Assembly (NCBI RefSeq): GCF_900106535.1 | Contig: NZ_FNOH01000003.1 | Span: 558,001 to 622,000 of the forward strand | Length of the DNA stretch: 64,000 nt | Source: Myxococcus xanthus | Lineage (GTDB): Bacteria > Myxococcota > Myxococcia > Myxococcales > Myxococcaceae | Reading direction: 5' to 3' | Part shown: piece after piece, positions 35,774 through 44,240 of the stretch | How the letters are laid out: every line of letters begins with the position of its first letter | Numbering within the stretch: the first letter of the stretch is position 1 | Notes under the pieces: generated by a model | Database searches by the model: none | The model's input: the letters and a program-made list of their open reading frames with translations, nothing else | Told to the model about the DNA's origin: nothing | Program-made: the position numbers and the translations under genes

Positions 35774-36559
35774 ATGAAGCGCCTGGGAAAAGTCGGTCTG
35801 CTGGTCGGAGCGCTCACGCTGGGCGGCGCAGTCGTCGGGTGTAAGGCTGAGGACGACACCGCGAAGAAGCAACGCATCGTCGGCAGCGACCACCTGAGCA
35901 AGAAGGAGTTCAAGGAAGCCGCCGCGGCCTACGCGCTGTCGCTCCAGGCGGACCCCAAGCAGGAGAAGGTCTGGGAGAAGAAGGCCTTCGCCCACATGCA
36001 GATGGGGCAGATGAACGAGGCCGCCGAGGCCGTCCTGAAGATGGGCGAGCTCAAGACGACGCCCGCGGAGAAGGCGGAGATCTACCGGACGCTGGCCAGC
36101 ATGTACATGACCGGCGGCACCACCGAGGACGCCGAGAAGTACTTCAACGAGGCCCTCAAGCTGGAGCCGAAGGACGAGGCGTCGCTCGGGTGGATCGCGG
36201 AGATCTACGCGCAGCGCGGCGGCGCCCGCTCCATGGGCGCGCCCATCATCAAGGAGTCCCTGGAGAAGTCGCTCAGCTATTACGACCAGGTCATCGCCAT
36301 CAACCCCAACTCCGCCAACACCTACCTCAACAAGCGCGTGGTGATGGGCCGGCTGATGGAGTTCGAGCGGCAGCAGAAGGAGATGGCGCTGTCCGAGGCG
36401 GCCGAGAACGCGAAGAACAAGGAAGTCGTCGCCGAAGCGACGGCTCGCGCCGACGAGCACCAGAAGCGCATGGACGAGTACCAGGTGCAGTTCGCGGAGA
36501 TGACGAAGAAGTTCGGTGAGGCACAGAAGGCCGCGAAGGCGGCGGCGCCCGCGCAGTAA
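35774..36559 (+). CDS. TPR-repeat lipoprotein
   Basis: 261 residues. The lipoprotein signal peptide has a canonical lipobox (VVGC, Cys near residue 23). The mature part is tetratricopeptide repeats (about 35-200: AAAAYALSLQADPKQEKVWEK, YFNEALKLEPKDEASLGW, YYDQVIAINPNSANTYLN) ending in a charged coiled coil and Ala/Lys-rich tail. It is probably an envelope scaffold or assembly factor. GAGAGG ribosome site 8 bp upstream of the ATG, embedded in a hairpin. A strong terminator follows. Confidence 0.85.
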   Translation: MKRLGKVGLLVGALTLGGAVVGCKAEDDTAKKQRIVGSDHLSKKEFKEAAAAYALSLQADPKQEKVWEKKAFAHMQMGQMNEAAEAVLKMGELKTTPAEKAEIYRTLASMYMTGGTTEDAEKYFNEALKLEPKDEASLGWIAEIYAQRGGARSMGAPIIKESLEKSLSYYDQVIAINPNSANTYLNKRVVMGRLMEFERQQKEMALSEAAENAKNKEVVAEATARADEHQKRMDEYQVQFAEMTKKFGEAQKAAKAAAPAQ

Positions 36560-36586
36560 CCCACCGCAGCCTGCCGGACCGTACAC

Positions 36587-36630
36587 AAGGGCCTGGAACC
36601 GCGAGCCGGTTCCGGGCCCTTCGTGTTTCA
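36587..36630 (+). terminator. terminator after the TPR lipoprotein gene
   Basis: Long interrupted stem: AAGGGCC-T-GGAACC (36587-36600) pairs with GGTTCC-G-GGCCCTT (36608-36621), with a 7-base loop, and is followed by CGTGTTT. It lies 28 bp after the stop codon. Confidence 0.75.
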
Positions 36631-36665
36631 GCCGATGGCGGCCATCTGGATTTCGGGCCCACGAC

Positions 36666-36884
36666 TCAGCGGCGCCGTCTGCCTCCGCCTGCGAGCACCA
36701 TCAGGATTCCGCCCACCAACGCCGCGCCGCCTCCCGCCAGATACAGCGTGGTGCGGTCGGTGTTCCGGCCGGTGATCAACTCCGTGGCCCGCTCCGCGAG
36801 CGAGTCCCGGGCCTTCAGCCCGGACCACAGCAACACGGCGCCCGCGATGGCGAGCATGACACCCAGCAGCCGGACGAAGCTCAC
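36666..36884 (-). CDS. small DUF3185-like membrane protein
   Basis: 72 residues with two membrane helices (FVRLLGVMLAIAGAVLLWSGL and LYLAGGGAALVGGILMVLAGG) joined by a polar loop containing GRNTDRT, as in the DUF3185 family of small membrane proteins of unknown role. The C-terminus is basic (GGGRRRR). The start is GTG at 36884 with AGGAGG upstream. A hairpin separates it from the rnr stop 52 bp away on the same strand. Confidence 0.7.
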   Translation of the reverse strand: MSFVRLLGVMLAIAGAVLLWSGLKARDSLAERATELITGRNTDRTTLYLAGGGAALVGGILMVLAGGGRRRR

Positions 36885-36901
36885 GTTGCCTCCTGAAGTC
36901 A

Positions 36902-36928
36902 CGGGCCTCCCTTGAAGTAGGAGGCCCG
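36902..36928 (-). terminator. hairpin after rnr
   Basis: Perfect 9-bp repeat CGGGCCTCC / GGAGGCCCG with a 9-base loop, 8 bp past the rnr stop and upstream of the DUF3185 ribosome site. It probably ends or attenuates rnr transcription. No T-run. Confidence 0.55.
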
Positions 36929-36936
36929 CATCGGTC

Positions 36937-39900
36937 TCAGCGCTTCTTTCGCCCCGAAGGCGCCTTCTTCTTCGCGGCTCCCGAAGCCTTCGCTGGCTTC
37001 GCGGCACGCGCCACGGCGGGCTTCGCGGCCTTCTTCGACGGCGCCTTCGCCTTGGACTTCGTCGCGGCCACCTTGGTGGCCTTCGCGGCGGCCCGAGCAG
37101 GCGCAGCCTTCTTCGCCTTGGCGGTGGGCTTCTTGGCCTTCGTGGCGGCCGCCTGCCTGGCGCTGCCAGCCGCGACGGTCTTCTTCCGCGCCGGGGTGCG
37201 CGTTGCCTTCGCCACGGCCTTCTTCCGCGCCGCCTTCCGCTTGGGCGCAGCCGCCTCTGCCTCGGGTGCGGGAGTCACGGGCGGCTCGACGCTCACGGGC
37301 TCGGCTCGCACGGGCTCGGCTCGCACGGGCTCCGGGGCCACGGGAATCGGGGTTTCCGTCACGGCCCGGCTGGGAACAGGTGGGGGCGCTTCAACGGGCG
37401 CCTCGGGCGGCGGGCGCGGGGGCTCCATCGAGAATGCCCTGTCGTCCTCGGACTCGCGCCCGGGCTTGGGCGCGGGGAACCGGGGCCCTGGGCCGCCCTG
37501 CGGCTTCGGCTTCTGGAACGACCGGCCGTGAGAAGGACCGCGGGGTTCAGGCCCACGCTGACGCTGGGACGCCAACGCGCGAATCCGGTCGAAACCCGGG
37601 TGTGGAGACCGGGAGGCGTCTTCGCCCGCCGGCAATTCCCATGGAGCGGGCGCGGACGGCGCTTCGGGCGGAAGCGGCTCGGCCGTTTCAGCGGACACGG
37701 GCGCCGGTGCCTGCCGCTCCGGGCGGATGAACGTCCTGCGCTTGGGCCACGCGGGCGACTCGGCACGAGGAGGTTCCTGTCCTTCTGGCGCCCTGGGCGG
37801 GAACCGAGGCTCCTTCCGGTGCGGCGCGGACTCCTCACGACGGCCCTCGCGGGAGAAGCGTCCGCGCGGGCGGCCCGGCCCCGTCTCCTCGTATTGCCCG
37901 GAGGGCGCGCCCCGGCTCGCGGCGGCGGCTTCCCGTTCGCGGCGGCCCGGACGCCCTGCCCGCTCCCGCCGGCCATCCCGCTCGCGGTGCGACGGCGCCT
38001 CGGCCGTCCATGCCTGACGCCGCTGCGGCTGCTCGCCCCGCGTCGCGACACGGCTCAGCGGCGCCTCGCCGTCGAACTGGAGCGCCTCGAAGTCGATCTT
38101 CTTCGCCGTCACGTTCACGGACGTCAGCCGCACCCGCAGCTTCTGTCCCACGCGCACCCGGCGGCCATTCGCGTACACCAGGGAGTGCGTCAGCTTGTCC
38201 AGCTTCGCCCCGGGCCCCAGCGTCTCGGCCTTCACCAGGCCTTCGACGTGCACCTCGTCCAGTTCGACGAAGAAGCCGAAGTCGGTGATGGCCGCCACGG
38301 TGGCGGCGAACTCCTCGCCCACGCGGTCCTTCATCAGCAGGCACGCGTAGAAGGACACCACCTCCCGCTCGACCTGCATCGCCGCGCGCTCACGTTCGGA
38401 GCACTGAGCGGCCATGTCCTCGAGCTGGTCCTCCTCGCGCTCCAGCATCGACTGCGAAGGCTTGCGCCCCTTCCGGGCCCAGTGCGCCTTGAGCAGCCGG
38501 TGCACCAGCAGGTCCGGGTAGCGGCGGATGGGTGACGTGAAGTGCAGGTAGTGCTCGGCGGCCAGGCCGTAGTGGCCCACGCGGGACGACGTGTACACGG
38601 CCTGCATCATGGAGCGCAGCAGGAGCTGGTTCAGCGCCCGCTGCTCCGGGTGGCCTTGGAGCTGGCTGACGAAGGCATCCAGTTCCTTCGACGACACGCC
38701 GTCCTCGACGCGCATCTTGAAGCCGTAGGCCTCCGCCAGCGCGGCGAACGTGGCCAGCTTCTCCGGGTCCGGCTCGCCGTGGAACCGGTACACCGTGGGC
38801 AGGCCCTCGTTCTGGAAGAAGGTCGCCACCGCCTCGTTGGCGGCGAGCATGCACTCCTCGATGAGGCGGTGGCTGTCCTTGCGCTCGCGCTTGTCCATGC
38901 GCGCGGGCAGGCCGTCCTCGTCCAGCACCACCTTGTGCTCGGGCAGGTCGAAGTCGATGGCGCCGCGCTCCTTGCGCATCTTCATCAGCGCGCGGGCCAG
39001 CGACATCAGCCGCTCGAAGTGGGGCTTGTGTGCGTTGCGGTGCGGCACGTCCTTGCCGTCGAGGACGTCCTGCACCTCGTTGTACGTGCACCGCGCCACG
39101 CTGCGCATCACCGCCGGATACAAGTCGTAGGAGCGACGGTGGCCCCGGCGGTCGAACGTCATGTCCGCCACCATGCACAGCCGGTCCTCGTCCGGGCGTA
39201 GAGAGCAGATGCCGTTGCTCAGCCGCTCCGGCAGCATGGGCAGCACCCGGTCCGGCAGGTACACGGACGTGGCGCGACGCAGCGCCTCCGCGTTGAGCGC
39301 ACTGCCTTCCCACACGTAGTGCGTCACGTCCGCGATGGCCACCACCAACCGCCACCCATCCGCCCGGTCCTCCACGCAGACAGCGTCGTCGAAGTCGCGC
39401 GCGTCCTCACCATCGATGGTGATGAGGGGAATGGCGCGCAGATCGCGCCGGTGCTCGCCGCGGACCTCTTCCTCGGTCACCGTCACCGCGTAGCGGTCCG
39501 CCTCGGCCATGACCTCCGGCGGGAACTCGTCGGAGAACCCCTGCGAGTAGGCAACGCCCAATACCTCGGCGCTCGGAGTGCCGGGCTTGCCCAGGGAGCC
39601 GGCGACCTCGCCGTGCAGCCCCCGGTCCGGGTCCAGCATCTGGGCACCAATGCCCAGTTGGACCTTCACCAGGTCCCCTTCGCGCGCCATCTGCGTCAGC
39701 GGCACACGGATGGGGCCGGGCAAGCTCGAATCCGTGGGGTACACCACGGCGTAGCGGCCCTTCACGACGTAGGTGCCCACCGCCAGCTCGCGACGGCGCT
39801 GCACCACCCGGACGATCCGGCCCTCCAGGCGAGGAGGCCGCCCCGAGACGGCCACCACCACCCGGTCATTGTCGAGCGCGCGCTGGGCCTCGTGCGGCGG

Positions 39901-40485
39901 CAGGAAGACGTTGTCCCCTTCCCCCGACAGCGGATGCACGAAGCCGAAGCCATCCCGGTGGACGTGGAGGATGCCTTCTAGCAGGCCATCCTCTTCGACC
40001 TCGCTGAAACGGCCCCGGCGGCCGGGCCACTCCGCCCGCTCCTGCCGGAAGCCCCCTCCATGCTTCGAAGCGCCCCGGCGCTCACGCCCTGGGCCCCGCT
40101 CCTGCCAGCCCGCGCTCTTGCCGCGCGCCCCCGGCTCATGCCGGCGGGCCGCGAAGCCACCAGGGCCCGCCGCGCGCTGCCCGGCATGCCGAGGTCCGCG
40201 GTCCGGCCCGCCCTCGCGGGGCCCGGCGGCGTCGCGCTGACGCCACGCCATGGGAGCGCCCTGCTCCCTTGCACGCACGTCGGCCTCGCGCCGCGATGGC
40301 TGCCGGGGCACGAAGCGCTTGCCGTCCTTGAGGATGTCGCCCTGACGGACGAGCTCGCGCAGGGCGCGCTTGAGCTCCGTCTGTTGTCCGGGGTGCAGGC
40401 CCGCGAGCCGGAGAAGCTCCTTGATGCCCAGCGGGTGGTCTGCTTCAGCGAGGATCTGCTTGAGAAGGTCTTGAGAAAGGCTCAC
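36937..40485 (-). CDS. rnr: ribonuclease R with long histone-H1-like C-terminal extension
   Basis: 1182 residues against about 750-830 in most bacteria. Order: winged-helix N-terminus (1-60), an Arg/Gly-rich insert (about 62-160), cold-shock domains (165-300), the RNB catalytic domain with IDGEDARDFDDAV (metal aspartates near 358-367) and SPIRRYPDLLVHR, an S1 domain (about 715-800, ITDFGFFVELDEVHVEGLV), then roughly 380 extra residues. The extra part is first Arg/Pro/Glu-rich and then about 100 residues of Lys/Ala repeats like eukaryotic histone H1 tails (TAKAKKAAPARAAAKATK). It is a processive 3'-5' exonuclease that handles structured RNA. The tail probably adds RNA or DNA binding. Confidence 0.93.
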   Translation of the reverse strand: MSLSQDLLKQILAEADHPLGIKELLRLAGLHPGQQTELKRALRELVRQGDILKDGKRFVPRQPSRREADVRAREQGAPMAWRQRDAAGPREGGPDRGPRHAGQRAAGPGGFAARRHEPGARGKSAGWQERGPGRERRGASKHGGGFRQERAEWPGRRGRFSEVEEDGLLEGILHVHRDGFGFVHPLSGEGDNVFLPPHEAQRALDNDRVVVAVSGRPPRLEGRIVRVVQRRRELAVGTYVVKGRYAVVYPTDSSLPGPIRVPLTQMAREGDLVKVQLGIGAQMLDPDRGLHGEVAGSLGKPGTPSAEVLGVAYSQGFSDEFPPEVMAEADRYAVTVTEEEVRGEHRRDLRAIPLITIDGEDARDFDDAVCVEDRADGWRLVVAIADVTHYVWEGSALNAEALRRATSVYLPDRVLPMLPERLSNGICSLRPDEDRLCMVADMTFDRRGHRRSYDLYPAVMRSVARCTYNEVQDVLDGKDVPHRNAHKPHFERLMSLARALMKMRKERGAIDFDLPEHKVVLDEDGLPARMDKRERKDSHRLIEECMLAANEAVATFFQNEGLPTVYRFHGEPDPEKLATFAALAEAYGFKMRVEDGVSSKELDAFVSQLQGHPEQRALNQLLLRSMMQAVYTSSRVGHYGLAAEHYLHFTSPIRRYPDLLVHRLLKAHWARKGRKPSQSMLEREEDQLEDMAAQCSERERAAMQVEREVVSFYACLLMKDRVGEEFAATVAAITDFGFFVELDEVHVEGLVKAETLGPGAKLDKLTHSLVYANGRRVRVGQKLRVRLTSVNVTAKKIDFEALQFDGEAPLSRVATRGEQPQRRQAWTAEAPSHRERDGRRERAGRPGRREREAAAASRGAPSGQYEETGPGRPRGRFSREGRREESAPHRKEPRFPPRAPEGQEPPRAESPAWPKRRTFIRPERQAPAPVSAETAEPLPPEAPSAPAPWELPAGEDASRSPHPGFDRIRALASQRQRGPEPRGPSHGRSFQKPKPQGGPGPRFPAPKPGRESEDDRAFSMEPPRPPPEAPVEAPPPVPSRAVTETPIPVAPEPVRAEPVRAEPVSVEPPVTPAPEAEAAAPKRKAARKKAVAKATRTPARKKTVAAGSARQAAATKAKKPTAKAKKAAPARAAAKATKVAATKSKAKAPSKKAAKPAVARAAKPAKASGAAKKKAPSGRKKR

Positions 40486-40592
40486 GGTGGGGTCGCGGCT
40501 CGGCCGCTACGGGAACGGGTAAGCCCGAAGCGGCCGGACGGGAACCCCCCGGCGACCGGCCGCCCCCCGGAACCTGCTCCGGGCGACGACCC

Positions 40593-41972
40593 TCAGGGCT
40601 TGACCGTGACGTTGATTTTGAAGGAGCGGTCCACCAGGCCGGGCGACAGCGCCTTGGCCAGGAAGAACTCCACATCGAAGGCGCCCGGGTTGCGCGGGGT
40701 GAAGAAGAACTCGCGGGTACCAGGACCGTCCTCGGGCGCGGGCTCGAAGTTGGCTTCGCGCAGGCCCACGCGCTTGGCCACCGTGGGCTCGATGGCCCAG
40801 GTGAAGCCGGGGTGCTCGGGCAGGCGCACGGTGAGGCCGTGGTTGAGGCGCACGTCCACGGACGTGGGGACCTCTCCCTCGATGTGCACCAGCTCCATCT
40901 CGTCGCGAGACACGGCGCGCGCTTCGGACGGACGCAGCTCCACGTTCTCCGCCATGATGCGGCCGCCCCAGCCGGACGTCTTGTCGACGACGCCCTGCAC
41001 CTGGAGCGTGTACCCGACGTGCTTGCGCAGGGCCTTGCCAGCGGCCTTGCCCTCGATGATGAACGATACCTGCTGGCGCGTGCCGCCATTGGACACGACG
41101 AGCACGAACTCCTCGCCCGTCATCTCCAGGTTGCCACGCACGCCCGCGAAGCCCTTGATGCCCGCGCCCATGCCGGCCGCCGTCACCATGGAGACCTCAC
41201 CGGGCGACAGGTAGCGCAGCCGCGCCTCCGTCTCCGCCGGGGCGGCCTCCACCACCTCGGCATCCGGCTTCTTGGCCGAGTACTTGCGAACGTCCACCAC
41301 GCCAGCGTGGTTGGTCGTCTTACGGATGAGCCCGCTGACGGAGACCTTGTGGTCCACGTAGGCCGGGAGGACTTCCTGATCCGGGCCCTGGAGGAGGAAG
41401 GTCAGCTCGCGCTTGTCGCGGCCGACGACCACCAGGTGCGGCATGTCATTGGTGACCACCAGGCGGCCCTTGAGGCTGCCCTCGCCCGTGACGCCGCGGC
41501 CTTCGCCGGCCGTCAGCAACTGCTCCATTTCACGCTTGGTGAGCGGCTCGCCCGGAGGCGGCAACTTGGTGGCGCGAGGACGGGGCTTCTCCACCGGAGG
41601 GGCGGCGGGTACCGCGCTCGCCTTCGCCGCCTTGGCGCTCGCGGCGGACTTCGCCGCGGGAGGCGCCTTCGCCGGAGGTGCCTTCGGGGTCTTCGCTGCC
41701 GGGGGGGCGGCCTTCGCTGCCGAGGCCGTCTTCCCAGCGGGCGCGGCCTTCTTCGCGGTGGCCTTCTCCTGCACGGCCTTCTTCACCGCGCTCTTGGCCC
41801 CCTTCGTTACGTCCGATGCCGCTTTCGCCAATTTCGTCGCCGCCTTCGCCGCCCGCTTGGAGGCGTTCTTGATCAGATCCAGCCGGGCAGCGGAGTCCTT
41901 CTTCGCAGCGGGCTTTGCGCCAGCCTTGCCAGCGGGAGTCGTCTTCTTGGCCCCGGACTTGGGCTTGGCCAT
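40593..41972 (-). CDS. histone-H1-like N-terminus fused to beta-rich domains (I42-like C-terminus)
   Basis: 459 residues. The first 140 are Lys/Ala/Pro repeats (KNASKRAAKAATKLAKAASD, KAPPAKAPPAAKSAA) resembling histone H1. Then two related beta-rich segments (about 165-225 and 250-345), each beginning with a strand like GRLVVTNDMPHLVVVG or GNLEMTGEEFVLVVSNG. The last 100 residues (VRLPEHPGFTW, GTREFFFTPRNPGAFDVEF) resemble chagasin/I42 protease-inhibitor folds. The function is unknown; a nucleoid- or RNA-binding protein is plausible. It has a near-consensus promoter and an AAAGGAG site. The rnr gene, with its own histone-like tail, follows 107 bp downstream on the same strand. Confidence 0.7.
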   Translation of the reverse strand: MAKPKSGAKKTTPAGKAGAKPAAKKDSAARLDLIKNASKRAAKAATKLAKAASDVTKGAKSAVKKAVQEKATAKKAAPAGKTASAAKAAPPAAKTPKAPPAKAPPAAKSAASAKAAKASAVPAAPPVEKPRPRATKLPPPGEPLTKREMEQLLTAGEGRGVTGEGSLKGRLVVTNDMPHLVVVGRDKRELTFLLQGPDQEVLPAYVDHKVSVSGLIRKTTNHAGVVDVRKYSAKKPDAEVVEAAPAETEARLRYLSPGEVSMVTAAGMGAGIKGFAGVRGNLEMTGEEFVLVVSNGGTRQQVSFIIEGKAAGKALRKHVGYTLQVQGVVDKTSGWGGRIMAENVELRPSEARAVSRDEMELVHIEGEVPTSVDVRLNHGLTVRLPEHPGFTWAIEPTVAKRVGLREANFEPAPEDGPGTREFFFTPRNPGAFDVEFFLAKALSPGLVDRSFKINVTVKP

Positions 41973-42059
41973 CGACGCAGTCTCCTTTAGAGTTCCCGTG
42001 TCCTTTCAACGGGTTGGCGAACCTGCCCAGAGGGCAGGCAAGCCTCGCGATCACCGTTG

Positions 42060-42088
42060 CTTGTAACGATGATCAGGTAGGCTGTCAA
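42060..42088 (-). promoter_or_regulatory. sigma70-type promoter for the histone-like gene
   Basis: On the minus strand TTGACA (42088-42083) and TACAAG (42065-42060) are separated by 17 bp, in one of the most A/T-rich patches of the window. The predicted leader then contains the hairpin CCTGCCC/GGGCAGG (42022-42038) before the ribosome site. Confidence 0.6.
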
Positions 42089-42167
42089 ACTAACACTTGA
42101 TTATCTCACGGACTTTGTTCGTGAACGGGTTCAAGCCACAAAGCCACGGCATGGCTATAAGCCGGGC

Positions 42168-43400
42168 ATGAACGACTCCGCCACATTGCTGCCGGAAGAA
42201 GAAGCCCGGTCGCAGATCCTGGCCCTGTGCGCGCCCCTTCCCTCCGAGTGGCTGCCCCTGGATGACGCACTGGGACGCGTGCTCGCCGAGGATGTGACGG
42301 CGCAGCGGACACTCCCTCCCTGGGACAACTCGGCCATGGACGGCTACGCGGTGCGCAGCGCGGATCTGGCGGGTCCCCTACCCGTCCGGCTCATCGTCGG
42401 AGAGACCATCTACGCCGGCGCGGTGGGCCACCAGGCGCTGGCCTCCGGGGTATGCGCCCGCATCATGACGGGCGCTCCCCTCCCCGCGGGTGCGGATGCG
42501 GTGGTGATGCGAGAGCGGACACGGCCCGTGGTCCAGAGCGGCGCGGATCAGGTCGACATGCTCGAAGCGGTGGCCCCGGGCCAGTTCGTGCGGCCCCGGG
42601 GCGAGGACGCTCGGGAGGGACAGGTGTTGCTGGCACGCTGCACGCCGCTGGGCATCCCCGAACTGGGCCTCCTCTGGGCCCAGGGCCGACAAGCCGTGCC
42701 AGTGTCGCGCGCACCACGAGTGGCCATCCTCTCCACGGGCGACGAGTTGTGCCACGCGGACGAGCCACCCAACGGCCGCATCGTGGACACCAATGCTCCG
42801 TCCCTGGCGCTGGCGGTCCGCCGCGCGGGCGGCATTCCCACGCAATTGGGCATCGCTCGGGATACGCGCGACGCCGTACTGGCCGCGCTTTCCCGGCTGG
42901 ACGGGTTCGACGTGGTGCTCACCAGCGCGGGGGTGTCCGTGGGCGAGCGCGACTACGTGAAGGAAGTGCTGGCCGAGTTGGGCGTGGAGCAACACTTCTG
43001 GCGCGTCGCCATCAAGCCGGGAAAGCCGCTGGTGGTGGGCCGTCGTGGCGCCACGCTGTTCTTTGGACTTCCGGGTAACCCCACCTCCTCCCTGGTGACG
43101 TTCGAGCTCTTCGTGCGCCCAGCCCTCCGCAAGCTGCTGGGGCATGCGCAGGTGGGGCCTGGGCGCGTAGCCGGACGCCTGGAAGGCAAGCTTTCCAAGC
43201 CCTCCGGCCTGGCGCATTTCGTCCGCGTCACGGCTGCTTGGAGAGAAGGCAACCTGTGGGCCCGTCCGCTGGCGACACAAACGTCTGGTGCCCTGCGTTC
43301 TGCGGCGGCGGCCACCCACCTGCTGCATTTCCCTCGGGAAGCCAGCAGTTTGACGGAGGGGGACGCGGTAGAACTGCTTCCGCTCTCATGGGTGGCCTGA
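42168..43400 (+). CDS. moeA: molybdopterin molybdotransferase MoeA
   Basis: 410 residues. It inserts molybdate into adenylylated molybdopterin. Recognisable are LPPWDNSAMDGYAV, MTGAPLPAGADAVVM, AILSTGDEL, the substrate loop SAGVSVGERDY and PGNPTSSLVTFELF. Domains II, III, I and IV follow in normal order and length. A -10-like TATAAG lies only 8 bp before the ATG, so the mRNA leader may be very short. It is divergent from the histone-like gene. moaA begins near the right edge of the window, so cofactor genes are scattered. Confidence 0.95.
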   Translation: MNDSATLLPEEEARSQILALCAPLPSEWLPLDDALGRVLAEDVTAQRTLPPWDNSAMDGYAVRSADLAGPLPVRLIVGETIYAGAVGHQALASGVCARIMTGAPLPAGADAVVMRERTRPVVQSGADQVDMLEAVAPGQFVRPRGEDAREGQVLLARCTPLGIPELGLLWAQGRQAVPVSRAPRVAILSTGDELCHADEPPNGRIVDTNAPSLALAVRRAGGIPTQLGIARDTRDAVLAALSRLDGFDVVLTSAGVSVGERDYVKEVLAELGVEQHFWRVAIKPGKPLVVGRRGATLFFGLPGNPTSSLVTFELFVRPALRKLLGHAQVGPGRVAGRLEGKLSKPSGLAHFVRVTAAWREGNLWARPLATQTSGALRSAAAATHLLHFPREASSLTEGDAVELLPLSWVA

Positions 43401-43433
43401 GGAACGAAGGACGCCGTGGAGCATCCTCTTGGG

Positions 43434-43457
43434 GGCTCGTGCTCGAAAGCACGAGCC
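43434..43457 (+). terminator. hairpin between moeA and ribA
   Basis: Perfect 10-bp stem GGCTCGTGCT / AGCACGAGCC closed by a CGAA tetraloop, 33 bp after moeA and 59 bp before ribA. It probably ends moeA transcription. I looked for the conserved FMN riboswitch blocks before ribA and did not find them. Confidence 0.55.
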
Positions 43458-43516
43458 GCCTTGACTTGAGAACCTGAGGACTCCAAACAGGGGCCCGCAT
43501 CTGGAGAGGACTCAAC

Positions 43517-44191
43517 ATGTCGGACACACGCTCACCTCAGGTCCTTCCGACCCGTAAGCACACGCAACACCTGGAACGGTTCTCGGAGGCGGACATCCCG
43601 ACCGAGCGCGGCTCGCTGCGGACCATCGTGTTCCGGGACAAGCGCAACGGGCGGGAGCATGTCGCGCTCGTGGTGGGACAGGTTTCAGGACACGAGGGTG
43701 TGCCGGTGCGCATCCACTCCGAGTGCCTCACGAGCGAGGTCTTCGGCAGCCTGAAGTGCGACTGCCGCGAGCAACTGGACCGCTCGCTCGACTTCATCAC
43801 CCAGGCGGGACAGGGCGTCGTGCTTTACCTGCGGCAGGAGGGGCGCGGCATCGGCCTGGGGAACAAGATCAAGGCCTACGCCCTGCAGTCCAAGGGCCTG
43901 GACACCTACGAAGCCAACCGGCAGCTGGGTTTCGCGGACGACCTGCGCACCTACGACATCGCGGCGGAGATGCTGCGGAGCCTGGATGTGCGCTCGGTGG
44001 ACCTGATGACCAACAACCCGCTGAAGATCGCGGGCATGGTCGAAGAAGGCATTCCCGTCCGGCGTCGAATCCCTTCCCGGACCGAGCACAATCCGCATAA
44101 CGTCGACTACCTGAGGACGAAGCGCGAGCGTACGGGGCACCTGATTGAGCTCTTCGCCGAGGACGACGACACGGAAGCCAAGACAGGCTGA
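43517..44191 (+). CDS. ribA: GTP cyclohydrolase II
   Basis: 224 residues. It opens GTP to the diamino-pyrimidine that starts riboflavin synthesis. The zinc site is CLTSEVFGSLKCDC; GTP-binding and catalytic segments are YLRQEGRGIGLGNKIKAY, DLRTYDIAAEMLRSLDV and LMTNNPLKI. It is a stand-alone RibA, not the RibAB fusion (no butanone-phosphate synthase domain). GAGAGGA ribosome site upstream of the ATG. The metallo-beta-lactamase gene starts 49 bp downstream. Confidence 0.94.
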   Translation: MSDTRSPQVLPTRKHTQHLERFSEADIPTERGSLRTIVFRDKRNGREHVALVVGQVSGHEGVPVRIHSECLTSEVFGSLKCDCREQLDRSLDFITQAGQGVVLYLRQEGRGIGLGNKIKAYALQSKGLDTYEANRQLGFADDLRTYDIAAEMLRSLDVRSVDLMTNNPLKIAGMVEEGIPVRRRIPSRTEHNPHNVDYLRTKRERTGHLIELFAEDDDTEAKTG

Positions 44192-44240
44192 GAAGCCCCT
44201 CACGAGGCGACGGAACACCGTCGCGCGCAACCAGGTCCGC

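Noticed and set aside
40501-40536. Hairpin CGGCCGCT/AGCGGCCG between the histone-like gene and rnr as a riboswitch
   Set aside because: A single GC-rich stem with no other conserved-looking structure; more simply a terminator or a chance stem in GC-rich DNA.
43401-43516. Possible FMN riboswitch before ribA
   Set aside because: The spacer has one simple 10-bp hairpin but none of the conserved blocks and multi-branched stems of the FMN element, and it is short for one plus an expression platform.
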